Positions 27,868-36,810 of a DNA stretch of 40,985 bases are shown piece after piece. Numbering within the stretch: position 1 is the stretch's first letter; each line of letters opens with the position of its first letter. The position numbers were made by a program, and so were the translations under genes. The notes under the pieces are model-generated. The model was not told where the DNA came from and did not search any database. It was given only the letters and a program-made list of their open reading frames with translations. The DNA is from Armatimonadota bacterium (lineage in GTDB: Bacteria; Armatimonadota; Hebobacteria; CAIYQO01): contig JAGUZN010000065.1 of the NCBI GenBank assembly GCA_020060775.1, forward strand, positions 1-40,985, written 5' to 3'.

Positions 27868-30618
27868 CTACTCCTCGGCCCCCGGCAACGGCACATCCTC
27901 GACATGCGCGGTGACATCGCGCCAGTTGGGACCGACCTTGACTTCCACCTCGAGCGGCACCATTAGCGCATCGGCATGCGAGAGGGCCTCGCGCACGAGC
28001 TGCGCGAGCGACTCCACCGTCTCCGCCGGCGTCTCCAGCACCACTTCATCGTGCACCTGCAACAGCAAGCGCGCCGGCAGACCGCTGTGGCGCAATGCCG
28101 CAGCGAGGCGCAACATGGCCAGCTTCATGATATCCGCCGCCGTCCCCTGGATCGGGGTATTGATCGCGATGCGCTCGGCGGCCTGGCGCACCGTGACTGC
28201 CGGGGCGTGCAGATCAGGCACCGGGCGGCGCCGTCCGTGCAACGTGCGCACCACGCCTTCGCGCCGGGCCTGCTCCACCACTGTGGTCATGTAGGCGGCT
28301 ACGCCGGGGAAACGGGCCAGGTACGTCTGCATTAAATCTTCAGCAAGATCACGCGACGATCCGAGTTGGCCGGCCAGCCCGAAGGCGGTGGTGCCGTAGG
28401 GAATGGAGAAGTTCACGATCTTCGCCATGCGGCGCATCTCGCGCGTCACCTGGTCGGGCGTCACGCCGAATACGCGGCAGGCCGTGGCGGTGTGTAAATC
28501 CTCCCCGCGCTGGAAGACCTCGACCAGCGAGGGGTCCTGCGTGATATGCGCCAACACGCGCAGTTCGATCTGCGAGTAATCCGCTGCCAGCAGCACCCAG
28601 CCCGCTTCGCTGGGCACAAAGGCGCGGCGGATCTCCCGGCCTTCCTCGCGCCGGATGGGGATATTCTGCAAATTCGGATCACTGCTGCTCAAGCGCCCGG
28701 TGGCGGTCACCGTCTGATTGAAGTGCGTATGAATGCGTCCGGTGCGCGGGTTGATCAAGCGCGGCAGGGCATCGACATAGGTGGACTTGAGCTTGGTCAA
28801 CTCCCGGTAGTGCAGGATCTGCTGTACGATCTCATGCCGCTCGGCCAATGCGCCCAACGTCGCGGCATCAGTCGAATAGCCGGTTTTTGTCTTGCGTCCC
28901 TTCGGCAATGCCAGCTTCTCAAATAGAATAGCCTGCAACTGCTTGGGCGAATTGATAGTGAATGCTTCACCCGCTAACCGGTAAATCTCGCCTTCCAGCT
29001 GGTGGATGGTTTTACCCAATTCATCGGACAACTCCTCCAGTTGCCCCGTATCCACCGATATGCCCTGCCACTCCATGGCGGCGAGCACCGGAATGAGCGG
29101 CATCTCCGCATCGCGAAAGAGCGGCATCAGTTCATGTTCGGCCAACGCCACGCGCAGCGGTGACTCGAGACGACGCAGCAGCAGGGCGCGTTGCGCCGCG
29201 CCTTGCGCCAATCCCTCGACATCGCCGGCACGCCAGCTGGCGGCCAGGTCCGGCAAGTCGACATGGGCATGCAGATAATCGAGCGCAAGGTCACTAATCC
29301 CCTGTGGCGCAGTCGGATCGATCAGGTAGGCGGCAAGGCGGGCATCGAAACTGAGGCCCTGTACGGCAATATCATGCGCGCGCAGCCAGAGCAGGAGAAG
29401 TTTGAGGTCATAACCACATTTCTTAATGTCGGCATCCGCAAAGACCTCGGCCAGCGGGCGCAACCACTCGCCAATGGAGATCGTGTCCTCGGTCTCTTCG
29501 GCGAAGAGCTGTCCCTGGTCGGGGGGCGTGCCGCGCAACGGCAGGTAAACCGACAGGTCCTGTCCGGCGGAAATCGCCATGCCCACCAGCGACTGGCGCA
29601 ACGGATCATCGCCCTCGCCCACCGGCACGATGGTGAACACGCCGATTTCGCGTAACGCGCGCGCCACTTCCGCGACGGCATCCGGCGAGGCCAACACGCG
29701 CGCCACCGCGCTATCGATCTCGGTGGGCGCCTCCGCAGTCGACGTGCTGGGCTGGGCTTCCAGGCGACCGAGTAGACTGCGGAAATCGAGGTGGCGGAAC
29801 AGCTCAAGCAGGCGGTCGCGCTCCCAGGGGTGACGCCGGCAGGCCTCCCAGGAAAAATCGTCGAGCGGCACGTCGACATGGATAGTCGCCAGGTGTTTGG
29901 AATCGCGCGCTTGCTCGGCATAGGTGGCCAGCGATGCGCCGACCTTCCCCTTCACCTCGTCCATGTGGTCAAGCAGATTTTCCAGCGAACCATACTGGGC
30001 GATCAGCTTGCCGGCAGTTTTCTCGCCGATGCCGGGCACGCCCGGGATATTATCGGAAGCATCGCCGGTGAGCGCCTTCACATCGGGCAACTGCTCGGGC
30101 CGCACGCCGTAACGATCGATCACCGCCTGCGGATCGTATTCCACCGTCTCGGTGATGCCTTTTTTATTCGTGAGCACATGCACGCGCCCATTCACCAGCT
30201 GCAGGGCATCGCGATCGCTGGTGACGATCAGCACATCGAAACCTTCCTCCGCCCCCCGGCGGGCAATGGTCCCGATCACGTCATCCGCCTCATAGCCCTC
30301 GACGCCCACCATCGGGATGCGCATCGCCTCCAGCACCTCGCGCGCCATCGGCACCTGCGGACGCATGGCATCAGGCATTGGTGCGCGGTGCGCTTTGTAA
30401 TCCTGAAATGCTTCGTGACGGAAAGTAGCGGCGGGCATGTCGAAAGCGACGATCAGGTAGTCCGGCTGCACCTCTTCCACCAGCTTGAACAGCATGGTGG
30501 TGAAGCCGTAGACGGCATTCGTCACTTCCCCCTGCTTGTTGGTGAGCGGTGGAAGGGCAAAAAAAGCTCGGTACAGCAAGCTGTACGCATCGATGATGGC
30601 AACTTTGGGTGTCGACAT
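27868..30618 (-). CDS. polA: DNA polymerase I (5'-nuclease, exo-like and polymerase domains)
   Basis: MSTPKVAIIDAYSLLYRAFFALPPLTNKQGEVTNAVYGF...ALTGDASDNIPGVPGIGEKTAGKLIAQYGSLENLL...LLAADYSQIELRVLAHITQDPSLVEVF...RRMAKIVNFSIPYGTTAFGLA...LLQVHDEVVLE. Start at 30618 preferred over the ORF-track start at 30726. Confidence 0.95.
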   Translation of the reverse strand: MSTPKVAIIDAYSLLYRAFFALPPLTNKQGEVTNAVYGFTTMLFKLVEEVQPDYLIVAFDMPAATFRHEAFQDYKAHRAPMPDAMRPQVPMAREVLEAMRIPMVGVEGYEADDVIGTIARRGAEEGFDVLIVTSDRDALQLVNGRVHVLTNKKGITETVEYDPQAVIDRYGVRPEQLPDVKALTGDASDNIPGVPGIGEKTAGKLIAQYGSLENLLDHMDEVKGKVGASLATYAEQARDSKHLATIHVDVPLDDFSWEACRRHPWERDRLLELFRHLDFRSLLGRLEAQPSTSTAEAPTEIDSAVARVLASPDAVAEVARALREIGVFTIVPVGEGDDPLRQSLVGMAISAGQDLSVYLPLRGTPPDQGQLFAEETEDTISIGEWLRPLAEVFADADIKKCGYDLKLLLLWLRAHDIAVQGLSFDARLAAYLIDPTAPQGISDLALDYLHAHVDLPDLAASWRAGDVEGLAQGAAQRALLLRRLESPLRVALAEHELMPLFRDAEMPLIPVLAAMEWQGISVDTGQLEELSDELGKTIHQLEGEIYRLAGEAFTINSPKQLQAILFEKLALPKGRKTKTGYSTDAATLGALAERHEIVQQILHYRELTKLKSTYVDALPRLINPRTGRIHTHFNQTVTATGRLSSSDPNLQNIPIRREEGREIRRAFVPSEAGWVLLAADYSQIELRVLAHITQDPSLVEVFQRGEDLHTATACRVFGVTPDQVTREMRRMAKIVNFSIPYGTTAFGLAGQLGSSRDLAEDLMQTYLARFPGVAAYMTTVVEQARREGVVRTLHGRRRPVPDLHAPAVTVRQAAERIAINTPIQGTAADIMKLAMLRLAAALRHSGLPARLLLQVHDEVVLETPAETVESLAQLVREALSHADALMVPLEVEVKVGPNWRDVTAHVEDVPLPGAEE

Positions 30619-30636
30619 GGTGGAAAAAGCACCCGT

Positions 30637-30645
30637 AGTATACCA
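30637..30645 (-). promoter_or_regulatory. Possible extended -10 promoter for polA
   Basis: Minus strand TGG-TATACT ~19 nt upstream of the polA ATG at 30618. -35 weak. Confidence 0.4.
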
Positions 30646-30705
30646 GAAAACAGGCGCAACGGGAACGATATCCGGCCTGAACGATCCTCGGTTCTCGGGG
30701 GCACG

Positions 30706-30742
30706 AAAAACACCCCGCTCCCGCAAACGCGAGAACGGGGTG
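30706..30742 (-). terminator. Rho-independent terminator of the 1231-aa gene
   Basis: Minus strand CACCCCG-TTCTCGCGTTTGCGGGAG-CGGGGTG followed directly by TTTTT, 18 nt after the stop at 30760. Confidence 0.85.
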
Positions 30743-30759
30743 CACGGGGGAGATCCGTG

Positions 30760-33700
30760 TTACTCGATGCTGAGCGGCTGCACCTTCCCGGCCTGCACCG
30801 TGATAGGCAGGCTCTGTGTCAGCCCGGTCACCATCTCGGTGAACTCCAGGATGTGCGTGCCGGGCGCCACATCGCCGGGGATGTACAGCGTGCTGCTCCC
30901 CTGCCCTGCATTAGTGGTAAAGCGCGCCTCCACCGGCGTGCCGTTCAGGCGCACACGCATCGGCAGTGAAGCCGGATACACTTGCCCAGCTGAGTCCAGC
31001 ACATTGACGATGCAAGTCATCGACGTGCCCTGCGCCACCGTGTCGACAGCCTGAATCTGCAAGCGGCTGGGCAAACTCGGCAGCAACGCATACATCATGC
31101 CGCCACCCGGCTCCAGCGTCACACTCCACTGCTGGCGGTCGCCCACCTGCTTCACCGGCACCACGTCGCCGGTCAGCACGTCGTACACCAATCCCCGGTG
31201 GCAAATGTCGACAGTCGTCTCGCTGGCCGACCACTCTGCCGGCGCCAGACGCCAATCCTTAATGGTTGAGCGATACTGATCGGGGTTATGAGTCTCGACC
31301 GCATCGTTCACCAGGAAGAGGTAGGTGGCGTTCCCGCCGCGCAGCGTATTCCACACCACACGCGGGTGGCTGAGGTTGATGAAATCATCATCATACTTCG
31401 CCAGCGTCGGCTTGATCTCCTGAATCTGCGCCTGTGTGATCGGCAGGTAGTACTGACGATGCTTCTTGTCATTGAACAGGCTGGCATCCGGCGGGAAGAT
31501 GAGCTGGCCGAAAATCTGGTCAAAGTTCGTCGGCAACCGCTTGAGCCCCCGAAGGCGAATGGTCGAGCTCTCATCGGCCAGCACCACGCCGCCCGCCTTC
31601 TGGAACGCTTTCAATGCGGCGACTGCTTCCGGACGCAGGTACTCCACGCGCGACAGCACGACCGCCTTGTACGGCAGCGCCCCTTTGGTTGCCAGCAGTT
31701 CAGTCTCCTCCAGCGTTTCGAACGCGAACTGCCCGGACTTCAGCGCGAAGTACGCCTCTTCATTGGCATGCCAGTTGTGCCAGGGTTGCACTGGCCCCTG
31801 CACATCTTTCTCCACCAGCCCGCGCAGGTGGTCCAGACTCCCCTGCGATTGTGAATAAAGCAAGCCGATCGGTTTGCGCACCGGCTCCAGTTCCTTTAAC
31901 AGCGGATGGATCCAGGACTGCATGCGGGAGATGCGCCCCATCTCCGCCCAACCCGGGGTGCCCGGCGAGATCCACCAGCCATAGGCGTACGGCCAGTACC
32001 CCACCGCCTGAATGCCATGGCTGATCGACATCCAGTACTGCTCGCGGATATACTCCGCCGGCGGCACGTGCGGCACCTGCGACTGGTCGGACCAGTTCTG
32101 CAGCAGCGCCCACGTCTCCTTGCGTTCACCCATCGCCCGCATCGCCGACATGCCGCGGTCCGCGCAGTGCGCCACCATCGTCAGCGGCTCATTGAGCGGG
32201 TAGATGTGGAACCAGTAGACATCCAATCCCTTCTGCGAAATGGCGGGGTTGAAGCCCTGGTATACATCGACGCCCATCCCTTCCACCACGACCGCCGTCT
32301 TCAACGTGGGATCAACCGATTTCGCCGCCTGCGACGCCCGGCGATAAAAGTCGCCCCAGATGTTCGCGCGGAAGTCGTTCCACTTCACCCACTGGTCGAG
32401 AAACTTCGCGTCATACTTCTCGGTGGGTTTCGGCGGATCAATCCCATACTGCGCTTTGAACCGATCACCGGCCTCGTATCCGCCATCCATCGGCAGGGCG
32501 GGCTCATCGTCAAAAAGCAATACCGGCGTACAAATGCGCCCTTTGATCTGCTCGGTGACTTTTTTAATCTGCGCATCGCGCAGCGCCAGTGCCGCTTCAT
32601 CGGCCCACGATACGCGGATGCCCCACTTGGCGACCGTGGGTTTGCCTTCGGCATTGCGCCAGGACGCGGCCTCGCCCAGTTCCTTAGTGCCGATGCCCAC
32701 TGTCATACAGCGCGGAATGCCGCCGAATTGCTCCATGTACGGCATGAATTTCTTTATATCACCTTCCTGGACGGTCATCACCGCATTGTTGCGCTGCATG
32801 TCGAAGTACACCGGATAGGACGGCGCCGCGCCGGCGACCATCATGAACATCTCGGGCGTTCCCTGTTTCGGTCGAATGGCCACCGGCAACAGCGTGCGGG
32901 AGACCGGCGCATCACCCTCGACCAGTTCCGTCGTCAGCGTGTACTGGCCATCCCGCAACACGCCGTACAATTTCACCCTCACCGGGGTGTTGCTGCCCGC
33001 GGCCAACGCGCCTAACAGCTTTCGCGCCTGCCCGCGCACAAGGCCGGCGGCATCGCGCAACGTGCAGATCACCGCCGCATCCATCAGCGCAGTATCGGAC
33101 TTCAGGCCGAAATTCAATATTACTTCGCCGCCCTGCAGCACCGCCCAGCGATCCGGTCGCTCGATGGCAACCTGCTTCCGCGGCGTGACCGTCAGTGCGG
33201 CAGCGCCGCTGGCCACCATGACGCCATCTTTGCGCGCGGTCACCACAATGCGATATCGGCCCTCCGCCAGCGTCGCTGTGAGCAATTCGGTGGCCGTGCC
33301 ATTGAACTGGGCAACAATGGCTGCACCACGCAGAACGGCGCCATCGCCAACCGGTTCCACGCACGCGTCCAGCGTCGCGCCTTCGGCCTGCGCGGGCAGT
33401 GCCAGCGTCACCGGGCACCCCTGCCCCACCGCCACCGTTTCCGGGGCCGTCACCGCAAGCGTGCTCTCGCCGCGCAGCAGGGCATGTGCCGCACCCAGCC
33501 ATAACAGATCGGCGAAATCCCACAGCAGCACTTCCTCGCCGATTTTCGGCGTCACGACTGTGATGGCCGACGCATTGCCGTTCGCACGGAGAGCGCCTTC
33601 CAACTCGTTCGCCGTGCAGACAAGCACCTCGCCTTTGCCGGCCTTGCCCCGCACCAGCAACGGATGGCCCTCATCGCCGATGGTGGCTAATACGCGGGCA

Positions 33701-34455
33701 TCTTTCTTTGGCGTCACGGCGTGATAGCCATACACCTGCCAGGTATCCAGTGGCAGTCCCGCGAGGAACGACGATTCCTCGGTCAGCGCAATCGGCAGCG
33801 GCACGCCGCCGCCCGCCATTTTGCGATTGAGCACAATCAGGTCCGGCTGCGAAATGATCTCCACCGGCAGAATTCCCTCCAGCGGGGTCTTGCGATAACT
33901 GCTCGTCGTGTTGAAATAGCTCCAGCCCATTGAACTGTTGCTGGCGCTGCCCCACCCCTGTCCCGCAGGATCAGCAATCAGGTGGGTGGGCAGCGTCGGC
34001 ACTTCGTTCTTCTGTAGCTCGTAGCCGCCCAGCATGTAGGCGCCGGACGCCACCAGCAGCTTGCCGCCCGCACGCACGTAATCGGCCACCACCTTCTGGT
34101 CGTTGGCAAACGCCGACGCGCGCACATCGTCCAACACCACCAGGTCGACGCCGGCCAGGTCGACCGACGGCTGCTCGCGGTCAAGGTTGATAATGGAGAC
34201 TTGCGCATTGCCCAGCGGCTCGAGATAACGCGCAAAGCGCGAGGGATAGTCAAGTAACCCTTTGTAGTAAAACGAGCGGGCTGCGTACAACTGACTCGGC
34301 CCGTACAATAAGTGCTCGCCCCACTCACCCTGCGGCACGTAACGCCAGGCATCCGCACCGCCGCCGGTAAACACCACGGCCTTCATGGCCTGTGCACCCA
34401 GTGGCAGCAAGAACATGCTCATGACTACGAGCCCTCCAAGAAGCTTTGACAGCAT
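30760..34455 (-). CDS. Large secreted protein, putative glycoside-hydrolase-like (GATase-like N-terminal region, TIM-barrel-like centre, beta-sandwich C-terminus)
   Basis: Signal peptide MLSKLLGGLVVMSMFLLPLGAQA. VDLVVLDDVRASAFANDQKVVADYVRAGGKLLVASGAYMLGGYEL resembles class I GATase-like domains. CTPVLLFDDEPALPMDGGYEAGDRFKAQYGIDPPKPTEKYDAKFLDQWVKWNDFRANIWGDFYRRASQAAK and GLDVYWFHIYPLNEP suggest a GH-like barrel. Confidence 0.55.
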   Translation of the reverse strand: MLSKLLGGLVVMSMFLLPLGAQAMKAVVFTGGGADAWRYVPQGEWGEHLLYGPSQLYAARSFYYKGLLDYPSRFARYLEPLGNAQVSIINLDREQPSVDLAGVDLVVLDDVRASAFANDQKVVADYVRAGGKLLVASGAYMLGGYELQKNEVPTLPTHLIADPAGQGWGSASNSSMGWSYFNTTSSYRKTPLEGILPVEIISQPDLIVLNRKMAGGGVPLPIALTEESSFLAGLPLDTWQVYGYHAVTPKKDARVLATIGDEGHPLLVRGKAGKGEVLVCTANELEGALRANGNASAITVVTPKIGEEVLLWDFADLLWLGAAHALLRGESTLAVTAPETVAVGQGCPVTLALPAQAEGATLDACVEPVGDGAVLRGAAIVAQFNGTATELLTATLAEGRYRIVVTARKDGVMVASGAAALTVTPRKQVAIERPDRWAVLQGGEVILNFGLKSDTALMDAAVICTLRDAAGLVRGQARKLLGALAAGSNTPVRVKLYGVLRDGQYTLTTELVEGDAPVSRTLLPVAIRPKQGTPEMFMMVAGAAPSYPVYFDMQRNNAVMTVQEGDIKKFMPYMEQFGGIPRCMTVGIGTKELGEAASWRNAEGKPTVAKWGIRVSWADEAALALRDAQIKKVTEQIKGRICTPVLLFDDEPALPMDGGYEAGDRFKAQYGIDPPKPTEKYDAKFLDQWVKWNDFRANIWGDFYRRASQAAKSVDPTLKTAVVVEGMGVDVYQGFNPAISQKGLDVYWFHIYPLNEPLTMVAHCADRGMSAMRAMGERKETWALLQNWSDQSQVPHVPPAEYIREQYWMSISHGIQAVGYWPYAYGWWISPGTPGWAEMGRISRMQSWIHPLLKELEPVRKPIGLLYSQSQGSLDHLRGLVEKDVQGPVQPWHNWHANEEAYFALKSGQFAFETLEETELLATKGALPYKAVVLSRVEYLRPEAVAALKAFQKAGGVVLADESSTIRLRGLKRLPTNFDQIFGQLIFPPDASLFNDKKHRQYYLPITQAQIQEIKPTLAKYDDDFINLSHPRVVWNTLRGGNATYLFLVNDAVETHNPDQYRSTIKDWRLAPAEWSASETTVDICHRGLVYDVLTGDVVPVKQVGDRQQWSVTLEPGGGMMYALLPSLPSRLQIQAVDTVAQGTSMTCIVNVLDSAGQVYPASLPMRVRLNGTPVEARFTTNAGQGSSTLYIPGDVAPGTHILEFTEMVTGLTQSLPITVQAGKVQPLSIE

Positions 34456-34575
34456 AGCAGTACCTCCAATGGGATATCGCTGATTTGGGGCATTGGATAA
34501 CGATCAGATACCTTCACGACGGGAAACGTGAAAATTCTGGGAATCACTCGAGGGAAAAGGGGATGCCTGGGGCGA

Positions 34576-34605
34576 GGCGCGGAGCACACCGGTGTACTCC
34601 GCGCC
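34576..34605. promoter_or_regulatory. 30-bp near-perfect palindrome between the aldolase gene and the 1231-aa gene (terminator-like or operator)
   Basis: GGCGCGGAG-c-ACACC|GGTGT-a-CTCCGCGCC; a single mismatched pair. No adjacent U-tract on the minus strand. Confidence 0.55.
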
Positions 34606-34626
34606 TAAGTCTGTCACTGCGACGAA

Positions 34627-35355
34627 TTACATAGCGGGAACGGCGTCGAAGTATAAGGCTTCCAACGTCGCGTTCACGCCGGGAGCGCCGAACAGCGGCA
34701 AGTTGCGTGTCGTCATAACATGACTGAGGCCGCGAACCGCCTCGCGCGAGAGCTCCTTCAACGTACCGGCGGATAACGCTTTGAGCATGGAATCGACTGA
34801 ACTCTCCAGCAACTCCACCGTGAGCAACGTCTCATAAATATCACCGCGCGTCATGGTGACCAGCCCGTGGTTCTCCATCACGAAGCTATTGTATTTCGGC
34901 AGGAACGGCGCGAAATTATCCGCCAACTGCTGGGTGAGCGGCTGGGCGTACGGCACCACCGGCACCGGCCCGACCTCGGTCGTCGTCTCTGGGAAGAACG
35001 GACGCATCAAGAAACCGGGATCGTCCATGATAGCAGCGGCACATACGCATGGCGGATGGCAGTGCACCACGGATACGATATCCGGCCGGTCCTGGAAAAA
35101 CTTCAGGTACATCGGCTTCTCCCCGGTGGGGCGGCGCGTGCCTGCCAAGGTCTCACCGGCGAAGTTGATGAATACCACATCGTCCACGGTCACATCGCCC
35201 TTGTACATCTGCGTGGGGGTGATGAGGATGACATCCTCTTCCAGCTTCCAGGCGGCATTGCCGCCGCAGGAAGTGACGAAATTCTCGTGCGCCAATCGTC
35301 CGAGCACCTTGATGAAGAGTTCGACTTCAGTCGCATACTTGACCTGCAGTGTCAT
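34627..35355 (-). CDS. Class II aldolase/adducin family protein (sugar-phosphate aldolase or epimerase-like)
   Basis: FVTSCGGNAAWKLEEDVILITPTQMYKGDVTVDDVVFINFAGETLAGTRRPTGEKPMYLKFFQDRPDIVSVVHCHPPCVCAAAI...NSFVMENHGLVTMTRGDIYETLLTVELLESS; HCHP and ENHG motifs as in FucA/AraD-type proteins. Confidence 0.85.
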   Translation of the reverse strand: MTLQVKYATEVELFIKVLGRLAHENFVTSCGGNAAWKLEEDVILITPTQMYKGDVTVDDVVFINFAGETLAGTRRPTGEKPMYLKFFQDRPDIVSVVHCHPPCVCAAAIMDDPGFLMRPFFPETTTEVGPVPVVPYAQPLTQQLADNFAPFLPKYNSFVMENHGLVTMTRGDIYETLLTVELLESSVDSMLKALSAGTLKELSREAVRGLSHVMTTRNLPLFGAPGVNATLEALYFDAVPAM

Positions 35356-35437
35356 GTGATTCCTTGCTCCCTGTGTTGTTATGGATATAGATGGTTAACT
35401 CGGCAGCCATGTCACTGCCGATGAAGGGTACGCTTCA

Positions 35438-36790
35438 CTATTGCCAGTGCCCGCGGGCAACCGCGTCGTGAATTGTTGCCAGTGCTCGCTCCGGCCCGGC
35501 ATCGCGCAAACGCGCGGCCAGCGCCGCATCCACCGGTGGCAGGCTGCCCACGGCGGCAAAAAAAGCATTCTTCGCCGCCAACTGCGGGTATGCCGCTTCA
35601 GCAGCATCGCCGGCATACGAGAACCCGGCAAATCGCGCGCACAGCGCATGCCCCGTCAGGATCATCGCGCCGCGGCGGAAGATCTCTGCGAATTCGCGCA
35701 GTACCGAGCCGTCCAGATCGTCCACCAACGGCTGTCCCTGTTTGTTCATCTCGGTGCCGATGTTGATCGGCAGGCCCATGCTGTCAGCGAGGGTAACGAT
35801 CTCTCTCAGTTTCGCCACCTTGCAGGCGCGCGCCTCCGGGTCGGCAATATTCCAGTTGCGATCCGGGATGATATTCAACGCCCGTGCGCCCTTGGCCACC
35901 GAACACTCCAACAACGAGCGGGAGTCCGATTCGCCCTCACTGGTGCCATCGAGCCATGATTCCATGGGAATGGCATCGCAAGAACGCACCCAGGCGTAAA
36001 AGGCGTCCATCGGAGGAAAGGTCTGCGCGGTCGGCTGTTCATACCCCACCCCGCCGCGCTTGGCGAGTTTGGCGCGCACCTTCTCTTCCAGCGCGGGTCG
36101 GTCTATCAGCAATCGCGCACTCGCCGCATGGTCGACGCCAAGCACATCCGACCAGAACGTAATCAACGCATCACCCTGGAAGCGCACGGCCGCCGCGTCC
36201 ACATAGGCGGCGATGATATGCCGTTCGGTGGGGCAACGCCCCGGCGAGCGTGGCAGCACATCAACCTCGTAATCCAGCGCAATATCCGGCAGGTGGGGAT
36301 TGATGCGCGCGATCAACGCAGCGTTGCGTTCCTGCGCCTGCCGGCGATAGGTGGCCAGCGTCTCTGCCTGCGGGCTCCCGGCGGGGAAGCGCGTGTGAAA
36401 GCCGATGCCGTCCAGGTAATGCACGCCCGGTTCGCCGGGCGAATCGATCTCTTTATCGGCGTACTCGGCGTAAAAGACGCGCGTCTCCACGCCGACGCAG
36501 GTGCGCAGCCCGAGCAACTCGCCGGCCTGATAAAACTCCTCCATGCCGTCGAGCACGTCGAAGTCAATAATGCCCACGGCGAATAACCCGCTGCGGTACG
36601 CTTCCCACGCCACACGCGACGGCGACCACCCCTCGGCATTGTAGGAGAAGAAGGTATGCACATGCATATTGACGTTGTCGCTCCGGCCTTCCGGTTCCGC
36701 ACCGGAGGCGATCAATGCCTGCAGCGCCTCAGCGCGCACCGCCGGGTCAAAATCATTCAGCGCATCTAGGTGTACGGTGTTCTCCAGCAT
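35438..36790 (-). CDS. PHP-domain-like metal-dependent hydrolase/phosphoesterase
   Basis: NVNMHVHTFFSYNAEGWSPSRVAWEAYRSGLFAVGIIDFDVLDGMEEFYQAGELLGLRTCVGVETRVF. HxH motif and PHP-like organisation. Probable ATG at 36790 (MLENTVHLDALNDF). Confidence 0.7.
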   Translation of the reverse strand: MLENTVHLDALNDFDPAVRAEALQALIASGAEPEGRSDNVNMHVHTFFSYNAEGWSPSRVAWEAYRSGLFAVGIIDFDVLDGMEEFYQAGELLGLRTCVGVETRVFYAEYADKEIDSPGEPGVHYLDGIGFHTRFPAGSPQAETLATYRRQAQERNAALIARINPHLPDIALDYEVDVLPRSPGRCPTERHIIAAYVDAAAVRFQGDALITFWSDVLGVDHAASARLLIDRPALEEKVRAKLAKRGGVGYEQPTAQTFPPMDAFYAWVRSCDAIPMESWLDGTSEGESDSRSLLECSVAKGARALNIIPDRNWNIADPEARACKVAKLREIVTLADSMGLPINIGTEMNKQGQPLVDDLDGSVLREFAEIFRRGAMILTGHALCARFAGFSYAGDAAEAAYPQLAAKNAFFAAVGSLPPVDAALAARLRDAGPERALATIHDAVARGHWQ

Positions 36791-36810
36791 TATCGCTCTC
36801 ACTCTCGCAC

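Noticed and set aside
30619-30726. Upstream 36-aa extension of polA in the ORF track (MRERGVFRAPENRGSFRPDIVPVAPVFWYTTGAFST)
   Set aside because: It starts inside the terminator hairpin and spans the putative extended -10. Pol I homology begins at MSTPKVAIIDAYSLLYR.
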